A stretch of 64,000 bases of DNA. Source: Thiohalorhabdus sp. Cl-TMA. Lineage in GTDB: Bacteria; Pseudomonadota; Gammaproteobacteria; Thiohalorhabdales; Thiohalorhabdaceae. How positions within the stretch are numbered: position 1 is the first letter of the stretch; every line of letters begins with the position of its first letter. The stretch is from contig NZ_JBGUAW010000005.1 of the NCBI RefSeq assembly GCF_041821045.1, positions 1 through 64,000 on the forward strand. The letters run 5' to 3'. The translations under genes and the position numbers were made by a program. The notes under the pieces are model-generated. The model was not told the DNA's origin. It saw only the letters and a program-made list of their open reading frames with translations, and did no database searches. Positions 1-9,368 of this stretch are shown here, in pieces.

Positions 1-64
1 AAAACGCGGCGCGCCGATGATAGTGCGGGGCCTCCCCGTGCGAAAGTAGGTCACCGCCAGGCAT
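1..64 (+). rRNA. rrf: 5S ribosomal RNA, 3' end (partial)
   Basis: The first bases match the 3' half of proteobacterial 5S rRNA: the GCGCCGATGATAGTG segment, the CGGGGCCTCCCCGTG helix-loop, the CGAAAGTAGG loop and the closing CCGCCAGGCAT. The 5' half lies outside the window, so an rRNA operon ends here. The exact 3' end is placed by comparison with the E. coli molecule and may be off by a few bases. Confidence 0.93.
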
Positions 65-71
65 TTTCGCC

Positions 72-105
72 AAGCCCCCGGGGTCCCCCCGGGGGCTTTT
101 TTTTT
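72..105 (+). terminator. Rho-independent terminator of the rRNA operon
   Basis: A perfect GC stem (AGCCCCCGGGG paired with CCCCGGGGGCT) is followed directly by nine T residues. It sits about ten bases after the 5S rRNA, the usual place for an rrn terminator. Confidence 0.93.
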
Positions 106-261
106 GCGAACAGGGAATGGGCTCGGCGCATTCGGGGATAAGGGATGGTGCGAATGCCGCAGGTTCCGCTGGCGGCCCGATTTTTGGGGGACTGTTGCCG
201 GGCGTAGAATGTAATTGAGGTTTTGCGGTCCATTTCCCTTTTCCAACGGAGCTGCAGAAGA

Positions 262-1188
262 GTGCGTGGTTTTGACGGGTCCATAGGCCGACAGGGCCTT
301 GCAGCCTTGGTCGCCCTCTTTCTGGTCAGCGGCATGGCAGCAGCCGAGCCGCAGCCCGTGGCCGATGTGCATCTCCATTACAACTGGGATCATGAGGAGG
401 TCACCCCGCCGGAGGTGGCCGCGGAGAAGCTAGCCCGGAACAAAGTCGCCTTCGGCGTGGTCTCCGGGGTTCCGGCGGCGCGGGCGCTCAAGCTGAAAGA
501 GGCCGCTTCGATGCCCGTGATCGCCTTTTTCAGTCCCTATATCCATCACCGGGGGCGATTGGATTGGCACCGGGACGAACGGGTCCTCAAGCGGACCAGG
601 GCGGCCCTGGCCTCCGGCCGGTTTCACGGCATTGGCGAGGTGCACTTCGTCGCGAGTATCGGTCCCCCCTGGAGCAATCCGGTCTTCCAGGGGCTCCTGG
701 ATCTTGCCCGGGAGTTCGAGGTTCCGGTTCTGGTCCATGCGGAAGCCTCGGACCACCGGTATTTCCTCCCGGTCTGCCGGAGCAATCCCGGGGTCCGCTT
801 CCAATGGGCCCATGCGGGCGCCCGCATGGGGCCGGAAGCCGTGGGGGCCCTGATGGAGGCGTGTCCCAATGTATGGACCGAGCTGTCCGCACGGGATCCC
901 TGGCGCTATGGGCGCTTCGCCGCGGAAGACGGCAGCCTGCCGGAGGCCTGGCGCCGACTGTTCGAGCGCTTCCCCGAGCGGTTCATGATCGGCTCCGATC
1001 CGGTCTGGCCTCCGGGGATGGTGTTCCGCTGGGATACCGCCGACACGGGATGGCGGCGGTTCGAGCAGTTCCTTGACTATCACCGGCGCTGGCTTCGTGC
1101 GCTTCCACAAGATCTTGCGCGGAAAATCCGGCTGACCAATGCGCAGCGATTCTTCGCCTACGCCCTTTCCGAGCCCAGGAACCAATAG
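262..1188 (+). CDS. Secreted amidohydrolase-family (TIM-barrel) protein
   Basis: The protein looks like an Amidohydro_2-type metal-dependent hydrolase. Near the mature N-terminus it has a D-x-H-x-H motif (ADVHLHY), followed by a GIGEVHF strand, a VLVHAE strand, QWAHAG and a late IGSDP that would supply the final metal-binding Asp. A hydrophobic stretch ending MAAAEP is a signal peptide, so it probably acts in the periplasm. The GTG at 262 gives a 308-residue protein with a compact signal peptide. An in-frame TTG at 223 is the alternative and would add 13 residues. It stands alone between the rRNA terminator and the rimP operon. The substrate cannot be told from sequence. Confidence 0.75.
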   Translation: MRGFDGSIGRQGLAALVALFLVSGMAAAEPQPVADVHLHYNWDHEEVTPPEVAAEKLARNKVAFGVVSGVPAARALKLKEAASMPVIAFFSPYIHHRGRLDWHRDERVLKRTRAALASGRFHGIGEVHFVASIGPPWSNPVFQGLLDLAREFEVPVLVHAEASDHRYFLPVCRSNPGVRFQWAHAGARMGPEAVGALMEACPNVWTELSARDPWRYGRFAAEDGSLPEAWRRLFERFPERFMIGSDPVWPPGMVFRWDTADTGWRRFEQFLDYHRRWLRALPQDLARKIRLTNAQRFFAYALSEPRNQ

Positions 1189-1279
1189 GGCGCGTACTGG
1201 TCTCAAAGGGGCAAGGGTTGGGAATCCCTGGATCTAATGGTAGAATTCGGGATTCCATGGAGTTCGGCCAATCCCGAAA

Positions 1280-1306
1280 AGTGGGTCGCGCACCCGCTTT
1301 TTTTTA
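1280..1306 (+). terminator. Leader hairpin with T-tract upstream of rimP (terminator/attenuator)
   Basis: A stem AGTGGGT/ACCCGCT with a CGCGC loop is followed by eight T residues, 20-odd bases before the rimP start. In E. coli the rimP-nusA operon leader also carries terminators and is autoregulated through NusA. That parallel makes this either the end of the upstream transcript or a NusA-responsive attenuator; the sequence alone cannot separate the two. Confidence 0.75.
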
Positions 1307-1328
1307 TTTCAGGTGACCGAGGCAGGCA

Positions 1329-1787
1329 ATGTCGGCGATCGGACGGGATGGGCTCATCCAGATGCTGGAGCCCACGGTCCGCGCCATGGGCTATGAGCTG
1401 GTTGAGCTCGAGCTTGTGGGCGGTAGTGGGAACCGTGTCCTGCGCTTGTTCATCGACACCCCGAGCGGGGTGACTCTGGACGACTGCGAGGCGGTAAGCG
1501 GAGCCGTCGAGGAAGTCCTCGACGGCGAGGACCCCATTCCCGGCGAGTACAGCCTGGAGATCTCCTCGCCCGGCGTGGACCGCCCGCTGCGTAAGGACGA
1601 GGACTACCAGCGGTTCGCGGGCGAGACAGTGAAAATCAAGACCTTCGGGCCGGTTGACGGGCAGCGCAGCTTTACCGGCACGCTGATCGGTCTGGAGGAA
1701 GGGCAGGTGATCTTGAATACGCCGGCCGGGCGGGCCGCCATCCCCCGGGAGCAGATTGCCAAGGCCCATTTAGTGGCGGATTTGTAG
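1329..1787 (+). CDS. rimP: Ribosome maturation factor RimP
   Basis: RimP is needed for late assembly of the 30S subunit in the cytoplasm. The 152-residue protein has the family's two-domain layout: an N-terminal alpha/beta domain with YELVELEL and LRLFID strands, the signature EISSPGVDRPL near residues 78-88, and a small C-terminal SH3-like barrel. Length matches the family (about 150). It is the first gene of the rimP-nusA-ylxR-infB-rbfA operon; nusA begins about 40 bases after its stop. Confidence 0.97.
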   Translation: MSAIGRDGLIQMLEPTVRAMGYELVELELVGGSGNRVLRLFIDTPSGVTLDDCEAVSGAVEEVLDGEDPIPGEYSLEISSPGVDRPLRKDEDYQRFAGETVKIKTFGPVDGQRSFTGTLIGLEEGQVILNTPAGRAAIPREQIAKAHLVADL

Positions 1788-1830
1788 GCCAGTGACACCA
1801 GATTCGGCAGGATCGGAGGATGCTCCGCCT

Positions 1831-3342
1831 ATGAGTAGCGAAATCCTGATGGTGGTCGATTCGGTTGCCCGGCAGAAGGGCGTCGATAAGGACATCATCT
1901 TCCAGGCCATGGAAGCGGCCCTGACCACCGTATCCAAGAAGAAGTACGGCCAGGACAAGGCCATCCGGGTGGAGATTGACAAGGATACCGGTGATTTCCG
2001 GAGCATCCGGTATTGGACGGTGGTGCCCGACGACGCCGAGCTCGAAGAGCCCGAGCAGGAGATGCACCTCTCCGAGGCCCGGGAACGGGATCCCGAGGTG
2101 GAGGTGGGCGGTACCGTCGAGGAGGATCTGCCGCCCATCGAGTTCGGGCGCATCGCCGCCCAGACCGCCAAGCAGGTGATCCTGCAGAAGGTCCGTGAGG
2201 CCGAGCGGGACATGGTGGTGGAAGAGTACGAGGACCGGGTCGGTGAGCTGATCACCGGCGTCATCAAGCGCATGGAGCGCGGCAACGCCATCATCGACCT
2301 GAACCGTACCGAGGCCATCCTGCCCCGCAACGAGCAGATCCCGCGTGAGAATCTGCGCGCGGGGGACCGAGTACGGGCTTACCTGTATGATGTGCGCCGG
2401 ACGCAATCCGGCCCGCAGGTCTTCCTGTCGCGGACCCATCCGCAGCTGATCGTGCGCCTCTTCGAGCTGGAAGTGCCGGAGATCGCCGAGGGCATCATCC
2501 AGATCCGCGGGGCCGCCCGGGATCCGGGATCGCGCGCCAAGATCGCCGTGTCCACCTCCGATGATCGGATCGATCCCGTAGGGGCGTGCGTCGGCCTGCG
2601 CGGTTCCCGGGTGCAGAAGGTCGTGGACGAGCTCGCCGGCGAGCGGGTGGATATCATTCAGCACACCGGCGATGCGGCCACCTTCGTCTGCAATGCCTTG
2701 TCTCCTGCGGAGATCAGCCGGGTGGTGGTGGACGAGGAGCTCCACACCATCGACGTGGTGGTGAACGAGGACCAGCTTTCCCTCGCCATCGGACGCGGCG
2801 GCCAGAACGTTCGGCTAGCCAGTCAGCTTACCGGCTGGGAGATCGATATCCTCACCGAGGAGGAGGAGCGCGAGAAACGGACCAAGGAATTCGAGGTCTA
2901 CCAAAAGCTGTTCATGGAGCAGCTGGAGACCGACGAGGAGGTGGCCGGGATTCTCGCCGAGGAAGGCTTTACTAGCCTGGAGGAGATCGCCTACGTCCCC
3001 CTCTCGGAGCTCGCCTCCATCGAGGAGTTCGACGAGGAGATCGCCCAGGAGCTCCGCACCCGGGCCCGCGATGCCCTGCTCAACAAGGCCATCGCCGAAG
3101 AGGAGCGCCTGGAGTCGGAAATGGATCCGTCCCTCATGGAGGTGGAGGGCATGGACGAGGCCACCGCCCGCCGCTTGGTGAGTGGCGGCGTCAAATCCCA
3201 GGAGGACCTGGCCGACTCGGCGGTGGATGAGCTGCTCGACATCGAAGGCATCACCGAGCAACAGGCCCAGGACCTGATCATGGCTGCCCGTCGGCCCTGG
3301 TTCGAAGGAGGCGAACAGGCCTCCGGCCACACGGAGGGCTGA
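1831..3342 (+). CDS. nusA: Transcription termination/antitermination factor NusA
   Basis: NusA binds RNA polymerase and modulates pausing, termination and antitermination. The 503-residue protein has, in order, the N-terminal polymerase-binding domain, an S1 domain (about 135-200), two KH domains (with [15 protein letters not shown] and [15 protein letters not shown]), and two C-terminal acidic helix-hairpin repeats like those of E. coli NusA. An upstream in-frame start at 1792 exists, but the ATG at 1831 follows a GGAGG-type site and gives the conserved MSSEIL...D start. It sits second in the operon and may regulate the leader hairpin upstream of rimP. Confidence 0.97.
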   Translation: MSSEILMVVDSVARQKGVDKDIIFQAMEAALTTVSKKKYGQDKAIRVEIDKDTGDFRSIRYWTVVPDDAELEEPEQEMHLSEARERDPEVEVGGTVEEDLPPIEFGRIAAQTAKQVILQKVREAERDMVVEEYEDRVGELITGVIKRMERGNAIIDLNRTEAILPRNEQIPRENLRAGDRVRAYLYDVRRTQSGPQVFLSRTHPQLIVRLFELEVPEIAEGIIQIRGAARDPGSRAKIAVSTSDDRIDPVGACVGLRGSRVQKVVDELAGERVDIIQHTGDAATFVCNALSPAEISRVVVDEELHTIDVVVNEDQLSLAIGRGGQNVRLASQLTGWEIDILTEEEEREKRTKEFEVYQKLFMEQLETDEEVAGILAEEGFTSLEEIAYVPLSELASIEEFDEEIAQELRTRARDALLNKAIAEEERLESEMDPSLMEVEGMDEATARRLVSGGVKSQEDLADSAVDELLDIEGITEQQAQDLIMAARRPWFEGGEQASGHTEG

Positions 3343-3352
3343 ACGAGAATAC

Positions 3353-3943
3353 ATGGCGAACCCCGAGCGCCAATGCTGTGCCTGCCGTCAGGTACACCCG
3401 AAAGGCGAGCTATTGCGCTTCGTTCTTGGACCCAACCGGCTCCCGGTGCTGGATCTTCGGGACAAGCTCCCGGGGCGGGGCGCCTATCTGTGTCCGCGGA
3501 GGGCGTGCATCCGCAAGGGCCTACAGCCCAAAGGGGTCCCGCGGGCCCTGGAGGCGAAGCCTCCCGAGCAATCCGCGGAGGAACTGCGTATCGAAGCCCT
3601 TGACGGCCTGGAGCGACTTTTGAGGGAGCAGCTGGGGCACGCCCATCGTTTCGGGGCCGTGGTGTGGGGTAGCGATCGCGTGACCGATGCCCTCTCCGCG
3701 GGACAGGCGGATTGGGTGCTGATTGCCGTGGACGCGGCACAACGAACAGTAACCGACATGTGCAGCCGGGCAGGCGGGGATCGGGTCTTTCGGGCCCCGG
3801 CCAAGAGTGAGCTGGGGGGAGTCCTTGGACCGGCTGAAGTGGGGGTGGCCACCGTTACGCACCCCCGCATGGCGGACAAGATTCAGGCTCTGGCGGTGCG
3901 CTGGAATCGGCTGAGAGAGGAGAATGGTGATGGGCAAGGTTAA
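3353..3943 (+). CDS. ylxR: YlxR (DUF448) fused to an L7Ae-like domain
   Basis: The N-terminal 90 residues are a YlxR/DUF448 nucleic-acid-binding domain, with the RQCCACRQ start, LRFV and the GRGAYLCP...C motif. After about residue 105 the chain continues into an alpha/beta domain ([24 protein letters not shown]) resembling ribosomal L7Ae. YlxR domains are commonly encoded between nusA and infB; a fused L7Ae domain occurs in some proteobacteria, whereas Firmicutes have a separate gene. The stop overlaps the infB start, so translation is probably coupled. The likely role is RNA or ribosome binding; no enzymatic motif is seen. Confidence 0.85.
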   Translation: MANPERQCCACRQVHPKGELLRFVLGPNRLPVLDLRDKLPGRGAYLCPRRACIRKGLQPKGVPRALEAKPPEQSAEELRIEALDGLERLLREQLGHAHRFGAVVWGSDRVTDALSAGQADWVLIAVDAAQRTVTDMCSRAGGDRVFRAPAKSELGGVLGPAEVGVATVTHPRMADKIQALAVRWNRLREENGDGQG

Positions 3944-6491
3944 GGTATCCACATTCGCCCGCGAGATGGGGACGTCCGACGAAAAGCTCCTCGAGCAGTT
4001 ACGGGCCGCCGGGGTGGAGAAGCACTCCGCCGATCAGTTCGTCAACGACGAGGATAAGCGCCAGCTGCTCGCTTATCTGCGCAAGAGCCATGGCGGTGCC
4101 GACGAGGAAGAGGAGCCGGCACCCAGCAAGATCACGCTCAAGCGCCGGTCCAACCGGCAGGTGAAGCAGAGCTTCTCCCACGGGAGATCCCGGACCGTGG
4201 AGGTGGAGGTGCGCAAGAAGCGGACCTTCGTCAAGCGGCGCCGCGACGAAGAGCTGGGCGACGAAGAGCCGGAAGCGGAAACCGTAGGCGCCGAGGCTGC
4301 CGAGCTGGAAATGGAGGGGGCTGCCGCCGGCTCCGCGCCCGTTGCCGAGGAGCACGAGGCGCCGAGTACGGCGGAAGCCGAGGCCGCGCCGGAGACCGAG
4401 GAAGGCGAAGAGACTACGGAGCGTGAAGAGGCCCCGATGGAAGAGGAGGCCGAGCCGGCCGAGCAGCAGACGGCGGTCGAGGAAGCCCCTGCGGAGGAGG
4501 CCGCCGCCGTGGAAGGTGCGCCCGCGGAGCAGCCTGCCCCGGAGGAGGGCCCCGCCCCCGACAAGGGCAAGAGCAAGAAGGGACGTAAGGAACAGGAAGA
4601 AGAGCTCCGGAACAAGGAGGCTTCCGAGGAAGAGGGCTTCGAATCCAAGAAGCAGCGTAAGAAGCGTGAAAAGCGCGCCAAGCGTGAAGGGCGGAAGCGC
4701 GAGGACCGCCGCGGCTTCGAGCGTCCCGAGCCTCAGGTTCGCGAAGTGGCCGTACCCGACACCATCTCCGTGGAGGAGCTATCCAACCGGCTGGCCCTGA
4801 AGGCCACCGAGCTGATCAAGCAGCTCTTCAAGATGGGCGTCATGGTTACCAAGAACGACACCCTGGACTCCGATACGGCCACCCTGGTGGTCGAGGAGCT
4901 CGGGCACAAGGTGAAGCACGTATCGGAGGAAGCCCTCGAGGAGGAGGTCTTGGCGGCCGAAAAACCCCAGGGCGAGGCGGTGGCCCGCCCTCCCGTAGTA
5001 ACGGTCATGGGCCACGTGGACCATGGCAAGACCTCGCTGCTGGACTACATCCGTAAGGCCAAGGTCGCCGCGGGCGAGGCCGGCGGAATCACCCAGCATA
5101 TCGGCGCCTACCACGTGGATACGGATAACGGCACCCTGGTGTTCCTGGATACCCCGGGGCACGAGGCCTTCACCGCCATGCGGGCGCGCGGCGCGCAGGT
5201 CACCGACATGGTGATCCTGGTGGTGGCCGCCGATGACGGTATTAAGCCCCAGACCATGGAGGCCATCGACCACGCCAAGGCGGCGGAGGTCCCCATCGTG
5301 GTGGCCGTGAACAAGTGCGACCTTCCAGATGCGGAGCCGGAAAAGGTCAAGCAGGAGATGTCCCAGCACGGTCTGATCCCGGAAGACTGGGGCGGCGAGA
5401 CCGTGTTCGTGAACCTCTCCGCCAAGACCGGGGACAGGGTGGACTCGTTGCTGGAGATGGTGGCTCTGCAGTCGGAGCTGCTGGAGCTCCAGGCCGTGGC
5501 CGAGGGCCCCGCCCAGGGTATCGTCATCGAATCCAAGCTGGACCGAGGCCGCGGCCCGGTGGCTACCATCCTGGTGCGCGAGGGTCGGCTCCATCAGGGA
5601 GATGTCCTCCTGGCGGGGCCCGAGTACGGCCGGGTGCGGGCCCTTGTGAACGAGTACGGTGATAACGTCGAGGATGCCGGCCCCTCCATGCCGGTGGAGG
5701 TGCTCGGGCTCTCCGGCGTCCCGGAGGCCGGCGACGACGCGCAGGTGGTGACCGAGGAGCGCAAGGCGCGCGAAATATCGGAAATGCGCCACCAGCGCGC
5801 CAAGGAGCAGCAGATCGCCGCCAACAAGCGCGCCAAGCTGGAGGGCATGTTCGAGCAGATGCAGCAAGGCGAGGTGGCCGAGCTGCCCATCCTGCTCAAG
5901 GCCGACGTCCAGGGCTCCGTGGAGGCCATGCGCGAATCCCTGGAGAAGCTGTCCAACGAAGAAGTGCAGGTCAAGGTGATCCACGCCCAGGTGGGCGGTA
6001 TCAACGAGTCGGACGTCAACCTGGCGCTCGCCTCCGAGGCCATCATCATCGGCTTCAATGTCCGCGCGGAGGCCTCCGCGCGGCGGCTGATCGAGCAGAA
6101 CGGCGTGGACGTGCGCTACTTCAGCGTGATCTACGAGGCCGTGGACCAGGTCAAGGCGGCCCTGGAAGGGCTGCTGGAGCCGGAGATCACCGAGGAGATC
6201 ACCGGCCGCGCCGAAGTGCGGGATCTGTTCCGCGTGCCCAAGATGGGCACCGTGGCCGGCTGCCAGGTCATCGAGGGCCACGTCACCCGCAACGCGAAGG
6301 TTCGCGTGCTGCGCGACAACGTGGTGGTCTACGATGGCCAGCTGGACTCCCTCAAGCGCTTCAAGGACGACGCCAAGGAAGTGCGGGAAGGCTACGAGTG
6401 CGGTATGGGCATCAAGGACTTCAACGACCTGAAGATCGGCGATGTCCTGGAATGCTACGAATCCCGGGAGACCGCCAGGACCCTGGACTGA
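3930..6491 (+). CDS. infB: Translation initiation factor IF-2
   Basis: IF-2 is the GTPase that delivers fMet-tRNA to the 30S subunit and promotes subunit joining. The 853-residue protein has an IF2N-type start ([11 protein letters not shown]), a long Glu/Ala-rich low-complexity linker (about residues 110-260), a second IF2N domain, then the G domain near residue 360 with [17 protein letters not shown] and NKCD, followed by IF-2 domains II, III and IV. ATG 3924, GTG 3927 and ATG 3930 are all in frame. The purine-rich site GAGAGGAG at 3915-3922 is best spaced for 3930. It overlaps the end of ylxR. Confidence 0.97.
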   Translation: MGKVKVSTFAREMGTSDEKLLEQLRAAGVEKHSADQFVNDEDKRQLLAYLRKSHGGADEEEEPAPSKITLKRRSNRQVKQSFSHGRSRTVEVEVRKKRTFVKRRRDEELGDEEPEAETVGAEAAELEMEGAAAGSAPVAEEHEAPSTAEAEAAPETEEGEETTEREEAPMEEEAEPAEQQTAVEEAPAEEAAAVEGAPAEQPAPEEGPAPDKGKSKKGRKEQEEELRNKEASEEEGFESKKQRKKREKRAKREGRKREDRRGFERPEPQVREVAVPDTISVEELSNRLALKATELIKQLFKMGVMVTKNDTLDSDTATLVVEELGHKVKHVSEEALEEEVLAAEKPQGEAVARPPVVTVMGHVDHGKTSLLDYIRKAKVAAGEAGGITQHIGAYHVDTDNGTLVFLDTPGHEAFTAMRARGAQVTDMVILVVAADDGIKPQTMEAIDHAKAAEVPIVVAVNKCDLPDAEPEKVKQEMSQHGLIPEDWGGETVFVNLSAKTGDRVDSLLEMVALQSELLELQAVAEGPAQGIVIESKLDRGRGPVATILVREGRLHQGDVLLAGPEYGRVRALVNEYGDNVEDAGPSMPVEVLGLSGVPEAGDDAQVVTEERKAREISEMRHQRAKEQQIAANKRAKLEGMFEQMQQGEVAELPILLKADVQGSVEAMRESLEKLSNEEVQVKVIHAQVGGINESDVNLALASEAIIIGFNVRAEASARRLIEQNGVDVRYFSVIYEAVDQVKAALEGLLEPEITEEITGRAEVRDLFRVPKMGTVAGCQVIEGHVTRNAKVRVLRDNVVVYDGQLDSLKRFKDDAKEVREGYECGMGIKDFNDLKIGDVLECYESRETARTLD

Positions 6492-6633
6492 CGGCGGCGG
6501 GCGCCGGCCGCCGGCCACCGGCATTCCCTCGGCAAAGCGTGGCCTCTCGCTCCGGGCGGGGACAGCGATCCGCTCGGCCATCCGGTCCGTCAGGGCCCGC
6601 CGGTCCAGCAGGCCGCGGGCGAAGGAAGCATCG

Positions 6634-7008
6634 TTGAGTCAAGAAACCTCCCGAACGCGACGTGTGGGGGAGCTCATCCAACAGGAGCTGGGCCCGCTGG
6701 TGCAGACCGAGCTCCGCGATCCGCGCCTGGCCTGGGTCAGCATTCTGAAGGTGGACGTGGCCCCGGACCTCAAGTCGGCGCGGGTCCACTACTCGTGCAT
6801 GCCCGGCACCGAGGCCGACGAGGACCGGGATGCGGTTCAGGAAAGCCTGGAGCGTGCCAGCGGGTACATCCGCGGCCAGATCGGCCGCCGGCTCACCCTG
6901 CGCTCGGTTCCGCACCTGTACTTTGCCTACGACGACTCCCTGGAGCAGGGCGATCGCATGAACCGCCTGCTCCGTTCGCTCCATAACGGGGAAACCGATG
7001 GCGAATGA
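6634..7008 (+). CDS. rbfA: Ribosome-binding factor A
   Basis: RbfA is a small KH-fold protein that matures the 5' end of 16S rRNA and supports cold growth. The 124-residue protein carries the family start (RTRRVGELIQQEL), the DPRL motif, WVSILKV strand, and the late RSVPHLYFAYDDS element. The TTG at 6634 follows GAAGGAAG with good spacing and gives the normal family length; the longer open frame from 6442 has no support. The reading frame overlaps the next gene by 11 bases. Confidence 0.95.
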   Translation: MSQETSRTRRVGELIQQELGPLVQTELRDPRLAWVSILKVDVAPDLKSARVHYSCMPGTEADEDRDAVQESLERASGYIRGQIGRRLTLRSVPHLYFAYDDSLEQGDRMNRLLRSLHNGETDGE

Positions 7009-7981
7009 GGCGACCCTGGCCGATGCGGCAGCCTGCATCGCCCAGGCCGACAGCGTGCTGCTCTCCACCCATGTCAGTCCGGACGGCGATGGCATCGGCT
7101 CCGGTCTGGGCTTGGCCAAAGGCCTGGCGGCCATGGGCAAGGAGGCCCTTCTCGGCATCGCCGACCCGGTGCCTTCTTACTTGTCCTTCCTGCCCGCCGG
7201 CGACTTCGTGCGCAGCGGGCCGGGGGACGGAAAGCACTGGGACGTTCTGCTGACACTGGATTGCGGCGACTGGGAGCGCCTCGGGGACGCACCCGGGGAT
7301 CGTTCCCGGTTCGGCACGGTCATCAACCTCGATCACCACCGTTCCAACGAGCGCTACGGCGACATGAACGTGGTGATCCCGGAAGCCTCCGCCACTGGCC
7401 TGCTGGCCTTCCAGCTCCTGGAGGAGATCGGGGCGCCCATCGGCTCCGAAACGGCCTTGTGCCTCTACACGGCGATTGCCACCGATACCGGGTTTTTCCG
7501 CTACAGCAATACCGATGTGACCACCTTCGAGGCGGTCACCGAGCTGGTGCGGGCGGGGGCCACGCCGTACACCGTCCATCACGCCCTGCACGAGAACAAT
7601 CCGCCCTCCCGGCTGCGGATGATGGGCGAGGCCCTGCGGCTGCTGGAGTTCCACGGCGACGGGCGCATCGGTATCATCCCGCTGGATCCCGGTGCCTACC
7701 AGCGCGCGGACGCCGCCCCCGAGGACGCCGAAGGTTTGGTGGAGCTGCCGCGCTCGGTGGCGGGCGTGGAAGTGGCGGTCCTCCTGCGCCCCACGCTCGA
7801 GGAAACTGCCTACAAGGCCAGTCTGCGCTCCAAGAAGCAGGTGGATGTGTCGCGCGTCGCCGAGCGATTTGGTGGGGGCGGGCATGCCCGGGCCGCGGGG
7901 TGCCGCCTGGAGCTTCCGCTGGATCAGGCCCGGGACCGGCTGGTGGCCAGCATCCAGGAAGAGCTCAACCGCGCGGGATAA
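6998..7981 (+). CDS. nrnA: DHH-family phosphoesterase (NrnA-type oligoribonuclease/pAp phosphatase)
   Basis: The 327-residue protein is a DHH/DHHA1 phosphoesterase. Motif I reads HVSPDGDGIGS, motif II LDCGDWERLG, motif III NLDHHRSN (the DHH triad), and the C-terminal DHHA1 domain has GGGGHARAAGCRL. This layout matches NrnA enzymes, which degrade nano-RNA and hydrolyse 3'-phosphoadenosine-5'-phosphate. Its place between rbfA and truB is conserved in many bacteria. It overlaps rbfA by 11 bases, so translational coupling is likely. Exact substrate preference is not decided by sequence. Confidence 0.9.
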   Translation: MANEATLADAAACIAQADSVLLSTHVSPDGDGIGSGLGLAKGLAAMGKEALLGIADPVPSYLSFLPAGDFVRSGPGDGKHWDVLLTLDCGDWERLGDAPGDRSRFGTVINLDHHRSNERYGDMNVVIPEASATGLLAFQLLEEIGAPIGSETALCLYTAIATDTGFFRYSNTDVTTFEAVTELVRAGATPYTVHHALHENNPPSRLRMMGEALRLLEFHGDGRIGIIPLDPGAYQRADAAPEDAEGLVELPRSVAGVEVAVLLRPTLEETAYKASLRSKKQVDVSRVAERFGGGGHARAAGCRLELPLDQARDRLVASIQEELNRAG

Positions 7982-8033
7982 ACCTCCGCGGCCCCCTGCA
8001 TCCGTTAACTCCGAACAGGATGAAAGCCGTCTT

Positions 8034-8924
8034 ATGAGCGATGCCGTCAACGGGATCCTGCTGCTGGATAAGCCCCGGGGACTCTCCTCCAACGCCGCGC
8101 TGCAAAAGGCCAAAAAGCTCCTGAAGGCCCGAAAGGCCGGGCACACGGGCAGCCTGGACCCAATGGCCACCGGGCTGCTGCCGCTCTGCTTCGGCGAGGG
8201 GACCAAGGTTTCCAAGTTCCTGCTGGAGGCCGACAAGCGCTACTGGACAACGCTCCGTCTCGGCCAGGAGACCACCACCGGGGACGCCGAGGGCGACGTG
8301 GTAGAGAGCGCCCCAGTAGAGCTGAATGAGCAACGTGTCCGCGAGGTGCTGGAACGGTTTACGGGCGAGATCGAGCAGGTGCCTTCCATCTACTCCGCGA
8401 TCAAGCAGGGCGGCGAGCCGCTCTACAAGAAGGCGCGCCGCGGCGAGGAGGTGGAGGAGCCCAAATCGCGGACGGTGCAGATCCACGAGCTCCGGCTCCT
8501 TTCCCTAGATGGGGAGCAGCTAGAGCTGGATATCCGCTGCTCCAAGGGCACCTACATCCGGACCCTGGCCACCGATATCGGCCGGGCACTGGGCTGCTTC
8601 GCCCACCTCTCGGAGCTGCGGCGCACCGCCTCCGGCCCCTTCCGTATCGAGGATGCCGTGGCGCTGGAGACCCTGGAGGAGCAATCCTTCGAGGAGCGCC
8701 GCCACCGGGTGCTCGCCGTCGATGCGGCGCTGAGCGATTTCCCGGCCGTGGAGCTCGGCGAGACCGCGGCCTACTACCTCCTGCAGGGGCAGCCCGTTAT
8801 GGTGCCCAAGGCCCCGGAGGGCCAGTTCCTCCGGCTCTACGACGATTCCGGGAAGTTCCTGGGTGTTGGGGCCACGCTGGCGGACGGGCGCGTGGCCCCC
8901 AAGCGGCTCTTCCATCTGCCCTGA
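8034..8924 (+). CDS. truB: tRNA pseudouridine-55 synthase TruB
   Basis: TruB isomerises uridine 55 in the T loop of tRNAs. The 296-residue protein has the family signatures: [14 protein letters not shown] at the N-terminus, [15 protein letters not shown] with the catalytic Asp near residue 42, the RYWTTLRLG segment and [17 protein letters not shown]-like C-terminus follows. The ATG at 8034 gives the conserved start; the long in-frame extension back to 7692 lies in nrnA and is rejected. It is followed by a gap holding an rpsO promoter. Confidence 0.96.
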   Translation: MSDAVNGILLLDKPRGLSSNAALQKAKKLLKARKAGHTGSLDPMATGLLPLCFGEGTKVSKFLLEADKRYWTTLRLGQETTTGDAEGDVVESAPVELNEQRVREVLERFTGEIEQVPSIYSAIKQGGEPLYKKARRGEEVEEPKSRTVQIHELRLLSLDGEQLELDIRCSKGTYIRTLATDIGRALGCFAHLSELRRTASGPFRIEDAVALETLEEQSFEERRHRVLAVDAALSDFPAVELGETAAYYLLQGQPVMVPKAPEGQFLRLYDDSGKFLGVGATLADGRVAPKRLFHLP

Positions 8925-8938
8925 AAAGCGGGGCCCGC

Positions 8939-8968
8939 TTGCTCCGCAGCCGCCACTGGGTCTAGAAT
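8939..8968 (+). promoter_or_regulatory. Candidate sigma70 promoter for rpsO-pnp
   Basis: TTGCTC at 8939-8944 and TAGAAT at 8963-8968 are separated by 18 bases, just after the truB stop. A GC-rich hairpin (GCCCCGG...CCGGGGC, 8980-8999) follows in the rpsO leader. In E. coli rpsO has its own promoter and a structured, S15-controlled leader. Here the promoter is inferred from hexamers only. Confidence 0.5.
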
Positions 8969-9081
8969 TAAGCCTTCACGCCCCGGTTGATCCCGGGGCA
9001 TTGACGTTTCTCCGCCGCGCCGGATTCGCACAAGCAAGCGGGTCTGGACGGAATGGATTGCAACCGAGGGGTTTTTGCGGC

Positions 9082-9351
9082 ATGACCATGACCGCCGAGC
9101 AGAAAAATGAAGTCATCAGTGAATTCAAGCAGCACGACAACGACACCGGCTCTCCGGAGGTGCAGATCGCGCTGCTCACTACTCGGATCACCGAGCTGAC
9201 CGAGCACCTGAAGGATCACAAGCAGGACCATCACAGTCGGCGCGGCCTGCTCAAGATGGTCGGTAAGCGGCGCAAGCTGCTCGACTACCTGAAGGGCAAG
9301 GACGTGAACCGCTATCGCACCGTGATCCAACGTCTCGGGATCCGCAAATAA
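9082..9351 (+). CDS. rpsO: 30S ribosomal protein S15
   Basis: The 89-residue protein matches S15 in length and sequence: [36 protein letters not shown] and the final LGIRK. S15 binds 16S rRNA early in 30S assembly and bridges to the 50S subunit. Two close ATGs (9082 and 9088) are possible; the first gives 89 residues. It sits just upstream of pnp as in many proteobacteria and is likely cotranscribed with it. Confidence 0.97.
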   Translation: MTMTAEQKNEVISEFKQHDNDTGSPEVQIALLTTRITELTEHLKDHKQDHHSRRGLLKMVGKRRKLLDYLKGKDVNRYRTVIQRLGIRK

Positions 9352-9368
9352 CCCCTCAGGAGCCCCCT

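Noticed and set aside
1189-1328. A tRNA gene upstream of rimP, as seen in E. coli (metY)
   Set aside because: No cloverleaf or T-loop GGTTCGAATCC-like motif could be found here or in the other intergenic regions.
4779-6581. A minus-strand open frame of 600 codons opposite infB
   Set aside because: Antisense shadow of a strongly conserved gene; no ribosome-binding site or domain.
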